Positions 21,850-24,918 of a stretch of DNA of 24,918 nt are shown here, piece by piece. Under the pieces are notes generated by a model, which did no database searches, was not told the origin of the DNA, and saw nothing but the letters and a program-made list of their open reading frames with translations. This DNA comes from Hyphomicrobiales bacterium (GTDB lineage: Bacteria; Pseudomonadota; Alphaproteobacteria; Rhizobiales; Aestuariivirgaceae). The DNA is taken from NCBI GenBank assembly GCA_023266715.1, contig JAHFPK010000009.1:1-24918 (forward strand), given 5' to 3'. Position numbers and translations under genes: made by a program. The first letter of the stretch is position 1. The number at the start of each line of letters is the position of its first letter.

Positions 21850-23499
21850 ATGGCTGCAAAAGAAGTCCGCTTCGGCGGCGAAGCCCGCGAGCGAATGCTG
21901 CGCGGCGTCGACATTCTCGCTAACGCGGTGAAGGTCACCCTCGGCCCCAAGGGCCGCAACGTCATTCTCGACAAGTCGTTCGGTGCGCCACGCACCACCA
22001 AGGACGGTGTTACCGTTGCCAAGGAAATCGAACTTGATGACAAGTTCGAAAACATGGGCGCCCAGATGGTGCGCGAAGTTGCCTCCAAGACCAATGACAT
22101 CGCAGGCGACGGCACCACAACCGCAACAGTTCTGGCACAAACCATCGTGCGCGAAGGCTGCAAGTCAGTCGCCGCCGGCATGAACCCGATGGACCTTCGC
22201 CGGGGCATCGACATGGCGGTTACCGCCGTGGTCGAAGACCTCAAGAAGCGTTCGAAGAAGATCAAGTCCTCGGAGGAAGTTGGCCAGGTTGGCACAATTT
22301 CGGCCAATGGCGAAAAGGCCATCGGTGACATGATTGCCAAGGCCATGCAGAAGGTCGGCAATGAGGGCGTGATCACGGTTGAAGAAGCCAAGACCGCTGA
22401 AACCGAGCTCGAAGTTGTTGAAGGCATGCAGTTTGACCGGGGCTATCTCTCGCCCTACTTCATCACCAATGCCGACAAGATGCTGTGCGAACTGGAAGAT
22501 GTTTACATTCTTCTCCACGAGAAGAAGCTTTCATCGCTCCAGGCCATGCTGCCAATTTTGGAAGCTGTGGTTCAGTCGGCACGTCCCCTGCTGATCGTCG
22601 CGGAAGATATTGAAGGCGAAGCACTGGCCACCCTCGTGGTCAACAAGCTGCGCGGCGGCCTCAAGGTTGCAGCGGTGAAGGCTCCGGGCTTCGGCGACCG
22701 CCGCAAGGCCATGCTGGAAGACATCGCAACGCTCTCGGGCGGCCAGGTCATCTCTGAAGACCTCGGCATCAAGCTTGAGAATGTCGGCCTCGATATGCTG
22801 GGGCGTGCAAAACGGGTTCGCATCGACAAGGAAAACACCACGATCATCGACGGCGCCGGCAAGAAGGCCGACATCGCAGGCCGGGTGGCCCAGATCAAGG
22901 CGCAGATCGAAGACACGACTTCCGACTACGACAAGGAAAAGCTGCAGGAACGTCTGGCGAAGCTCGCCGGCGGTGTTGCGGTGATCCGGGTTGGCGGTTC
23001 CACCGAAGTCGAAGTGAAGGAACGCAAGGACCGCGTTGACGATGCTTTGAACGCCACGCGCGCTGCTGTTGAAGAAGGCATCGTTCCAGGCGGCGGTGTT
23101 GCGCTGCTCCGCGCCAAGAAGGCGCTTGATGCAGTGACCTCGAAGAACCCTGACGTGCAGGCTGGCATCAACATTGTGTCGAAGGCGCTCGAGGCGCCGC
23201 TTCGCCAAATCGTTGAGAACGCCGGTGTTGAAGGCTCGATCGTGGTCGGCAAGCTCCTTGAGAAATCCGGCAACTACGGCTTTGACGCGCAGAACGAGGA
23301 ATATGTGGACATGGTTGCCGCCGGCATCATCGATCCCACCAAGGTTGTGCGCGTGGCGCTTCAGGATGCGGCATCGGTTGCCTCCATCCTGATTACCACG
23401 GAAGCCATGATCGCCGAGAAGCCCAAGGACAAGTCTCCTGCCATGCCCGGCGGCATGGGCGGCGGCATGGGCGGCGGAATGGGTGGAATGGACTTCTAA
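21850..23499 (+). CDS. groEL: chaperonin GroEL
   Basis: 549 residues, full length. GroEL forms the double-ring ATP-driven folding chamber. Typical segments are AAKEVRFGGEARERMLRGVD, the ATP-binding LGPKGRNVILDKSFG and NDIAGDGTTTATVLAQTIV, the apical RGYLSPYFITNADKM, IVPGGGVALLRAKKALD and the flexible Gly-Met tail (GGMGGGMGGGMGGMDF), a mark of canonical folding chaperonins. It follows groES after 27 bases, with AGAGGA about nine bases before the ATG, and ends with a strong intrinsic terminator. Codon use is highly biased to C and G third positions compared with neighbouring genes, as expected for high expression. Many Rhizobiales carry several groEL copies; the CIRCE and canonical tail suggest a housekeeping heat-shock copy. 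Confidence 0.98.
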   Translation: MAAKEVRFGGEARERMLRGVDILANAVKVTLGPKGRNVILDKSFGAPRTTKDGVTVAKEIELDDKFENMGAQMVREVASKTNDIAGDGTTTATVLAQTIVREGCKSVAAGMNPMDLRRGIDMAVTAVVEDLKKRSKKIKSSEEVGQVGTISANGEKAIGDMIAKAMQKVGNEGVITVEEAKTAETELEVVEGMQFDRGYLSPYFITNADKMLCELEDVYILLHEKKLSSLQAMLPILEAVVQSARPLLIVAEDIEGEALATLVVNKLRGGLKVAAVKAPGFGDRRKAMLEDIATLSGGQVISEDLGIKLENVGLDMLGRAKRVRIDKENTTIIDGAGKKADIAGRVAQIKAQIEDTTSDYDKEKLQERLAKLAGGVAVIRVGGSTEVEVKERKDRVDDALNATRAAVEEGIVPGGGVALLRAKKALDAVTSKNPDVQAGINIVSKALEAPLRQIVENAGVEGSIVVGKLLEKSGNYGFDAQNEEYVDMVAAGIIDPTKVVRVALQDAASVASILITTEAMIAEKPKDKSPAMPGGMGGGMGGGMGGMDF

Positions 23500-23527
23500 G
23501 AAGTCCGACACGCTTTTACGGAATACG

Positions 23528-23560
23528 AAACCCCGGTGGAAACACCGGGGTTTTTGTTTC
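23528..23560 (+). terminator. intrinsic terminator of groESL
   Basis: AAACCCCGGTG (23528-23538) pairs perfectly over 11 bases with CACCGGGGTTT (23543-23553) around a GAAA tetraloop, and the 3' arm runs into TTTTTGTTTC. It lies 29 bases after the groEL stop. A classical rho-independent terminator. Confidence 0.93.
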
Positions 23561-23572
23561 ACCGAGTTAAGA

Positions 23573-23600
23573 TTTCAGAACCTTTTCAGGCAGATTTCAG
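23573..23600. repeat. three phased TTTCAG direct repeats
   Basis: TTTCAG occurs at 23573-23578, 23584-23589 and 23595-23600, exactly 11 bases apart, so all lie on one face of the helix. They are between the groEL terminator and a small ORF. They could be a protein-binding site for a promoter reading towards that ORF; no clear -35/-10 pair was found. Confidence 0.4.
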
Positions 23601-23663
23601 GACATTTGCTATGCCGCAGAACAAAGTTGAGGCAGTTAAACCAAGAGAGAAAGGCCCATAACC

Positions 23664-23945
23664 ATGTTGACGATATCCTTTCCGCTCCCTGGCTTGAACG
23701 TCAGTCCGTTGAGGGGTCTGGAGGGCGCAAAGCAGTGGGTGAAATTGCGCATCACTGGCAGGCGCGAAAGGCTACAGCGCAAGCAGGTTGCAGCGCGGCT
23801 GCAGTGGCTCAGCGAGCAGGACCCCAGTCTCTATGCAGATCTGAGAGTAGGCCCCGGTCCATCGCCATTGGCACGTTCCGCTGTGCCACTTCTTCCCCAT
23901 GTGGTGATCGCTGGTTTCCTCCACGCCAACAGCGATGAAACCTGA
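23664..23945 (+). CDS. small hypothetical protein
   Basis: 93 residues, not recognised. The ORF fills the space between the groESL terminator and the convergent TPR gene, ends seven bases before that gene's stop, and has an A/G-rich GAGAGAAAGG upstream of its ATG, all of which favour a real gene. The middle is basic and amphipathic (RRERLQRKQVAARLQWLSEQ), and the segment LSEQDPSLYADLRVG faintly recalls the end of DUF1127 domains, but this is not enough to assign it. The C terminus is Pro and hydrophobic rich. There is no signal peptide. It may instead be a chance ORF or a decayed gene. Confidence 0.42.
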   Translation: MLTISFPLPGLNVSPLRGLEGAKQWVKLRITGRRERLQRKQVAARLQWLSEQDPSLYADLRVGPGPSPLARSAVPLLPHVVIAGFLHANSDET

Positions 23946-23952
23946 CTGTAAT

Positions 23953-24918
23953 TCACTCAGGAAGGCCGGCGCGGCGCAGCCCGTCGAACCAAGCTGTTTC
24001 CACGCCCTTGTCGTAGAAGGGCTGGATTCGCGACACGCGCGAAATCGAAAGCGTGGGGGAGGTGCGAAGCGCCCGCACCCTTGCCATGTCTGCCACTTCC
24101 GTCAGTCCGGCATTCGCGGCACTCGCCATCGCCAGGCAATGCGCCAGGATGAAATCGGACTTGACCTGCATGGCCGCTTCCGCCGCCTCCATTGCCCTGG
24201 CGTAGTTGCCGGCGCTGAAATGGACGAGGCCTTCACAGCAATTCAGGCTGTATCCCTGCGGGTCATTGGGACTGAGGTGGCGGACACGTTGAATATGCGC
24301 AAGTGCCGTGTCGACATCGGCGATCTCGCAACGGATCCAGGCGCTGTAGAGCCAGGCGGAGGCGAGGCTCGGACTCAGCGCAGTTGCCCGGTCGACGCAC
24401 AGAACGGCGGACTTTGGATCACCACAGAGTTCGCACAACGCAAAGGCCGCGCAGCTAAGCGCCACGGCATCATCCTGTCCGAGCTCGATCGCCCGGCGTG
24501 CCAGCCTCTCGGCCTCGCCGTATTCCCGTCCGTAGTCCTCAACCCAACCTCCCGTATTGCGCTGCACATAGAGACGCGCCGCGAAGCCATAGGTCGTCGC
24601 ATAGTTGGGATCGAGTTCGATGGCGCGATAGAGATTGGCCAGCGCCTCGTCGTTGCCGCTGCGGGTGATCCTGTAGAAATCCGCCAGTCCGCGCAGGTAA
24701 TAGTCGTAGGCCTGCAAGCTCTCCGTCGCCTTGCGGCCAACCCGGCCGATCTCGGCCAGTTCGATTTTCGGCGCAATGGCGCCCACTACGCGCGACGTGA
24801 TCTGGTCCTGAAAGTCGAATATATCTGCCAGGAGGCCGTCAAACTTCTCCGCCCACAGGTGGGCGCCCGTATCGGCGTCGACCAGGTGGGCCGAAACGCG
24901 CATACGGTCGCCTGACGT
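23953..24918 (-). CDS. TPR-containing C-terminal part of a cyclase- or CadC-like regulator (partial)
   Basis: About 321 residues are visible; the frame stays open through the right edge, so the N terminus is missing. The segment RVSAHLVDADTGAHLWAEKF followed by DIFDFQDQITSRVVGAIAP is the TolB-like/FlgO-like part usually found between an N-terminal class III adenylate/guanylate cyclase or wHTH (CadC-type) domain and C-terminal TPRs. Several TPR-like helix pairs follow (for example NLYRAIELDPNYATTYGFAA and CVDRATALSPSLASAWLYSA). The missing domain decides whether it makes cAMP or binds DNA; the cyclase version is the more common in Rhizobiales. By eye the DNA is richer in G and C than the central genes of the window. 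The protein ends normally with TGA. Confidence 0.7.
   Translation of the reverse strand, partial: TSGDRMRVSAHLVDADTGAHLWAEKFDGLLADIFDFQDQITSRVVGAIAPKIELAEIGRVGRKATESLQAYDYYLRGLADFYRITRSGNDEALANLYRAIELDPNYATTYGFAARLYVQRNTGGWVEDYGREYGEAERLARRAIELGQDDAVALSCAAFALCELCGDPKSAVLCVDRATALSPSLASAWLYSAWIRCEIADVDTALAHIQRVRHLSPNDPQGYSLNCCEGLVHFSAGNYARAMEAAEAAMQVKSDFILAHCLAMASAANAGLTEVADMARVRALRTSPTLSISRVSRIQPFYDKGVETAWFDGLRRAGLPE

Noticed and set aside
22531..23562. 343-codon open frame antisense to groEL
   Set aside because: It mirrors the strongly biased codon use of groEL, has no ribosome binding site or family features, and runs through the groESL terminator stem.
23935..24915. 326-codon plus-strand frame opposite the TPR gene
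   Set aside because: The minus-strand frame has clear TolB-like and TPR patterns, while the plus-strand product is an Arg/Gly-rich shadow of the GC-rich sequence.
1..24918. Defence system, biosynthetic cluster, CRISPR array or mobile element as a hidden novel system
   Set aside because: All sizeable intervals are filled by recognisable housekeeping or envelope genes. No regularly spaced long repeats, transposases, nucleases, toxin-antitoxin pairs or synthase clusters were found.

Overview
The window reads as an ordinary chromosomal stretch of an alphaproteobacterium, most likely of the Hyphomicrobiales (Rhizobiales) type. Lineage clues are a DUF4170 protein, a TIGR01459-type HAD protein, a DUF1127 protein divergent from a MocR-type regulator, the rsmE-gshA pair divergent from ubiA, an MltB-like transglycosylase followed by a DUF459-like SGNH protein, and a groESL operon preceded by both a CIRCE operator and an alphaproteobacterial RpoH-type promoter. 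Genes are densely packed with many 4-base overlaps. No rRNA, tRNA, CRISPR array, insertion sequence or prophage gene was seen.

Left part (1-8.2 kb): the 3' end of gltD (glutamate synthase small subunit); a minus-strand pair for cell-wall work (lytic transglycosylase plus a catalytically degenerate SGNH protein); galE and galU, divergent across 105 bases and together supplying UDP-glucose and UDP-galactose for surface polysaccharide; the remnant of an outer-membrane beta-barrel gene; a minus-strand SPFH/NfeD membrane-protein pair; and gshA for glutathione synthesis.

Middle part (8.2-16.5 kb): rsmE (rRNA methylation) divergent from ubiA (ubiquinone synthesis), which is translationally coupled to a pmbA/tldE-type gene and followed by a DUF4170 gene. 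On the minus strand are ribF and a MaoC/PhaJ-like hydratase, a HAD protein with an upstream TipF-like membrane protein carrying a degenerate EAL domain, and a class III omega-aminotransferase.

Right part (16.7-24.9 kb): a SIMPL-domain envelope protein, an 86-base multi-arm palindromic element, a DUF1127 gene divergent from a MocR-type regulator with a conspicuous ATTGTATC operator array between them, a large secreted SGNH hydrolase, the heat-shock controlled groES-groEL operon with a clear terminator, a small hypothetical ORF, and the C-terminal TPR part of a cyclase- or CadC-like regulator cut by the window edge.

I do not see a convincing new multi-gene system. The most informative non-routine signals are regulatory or degenerate: the MocR operator array, the dual CIRCE/RpoH control region, the cloverleaf-like repeat, a perfect 16-base palindrome in front of the aminotransferase, the EAL protein in which the EAL motif reads RVR, and the internally deleted porin-like pseudogene.
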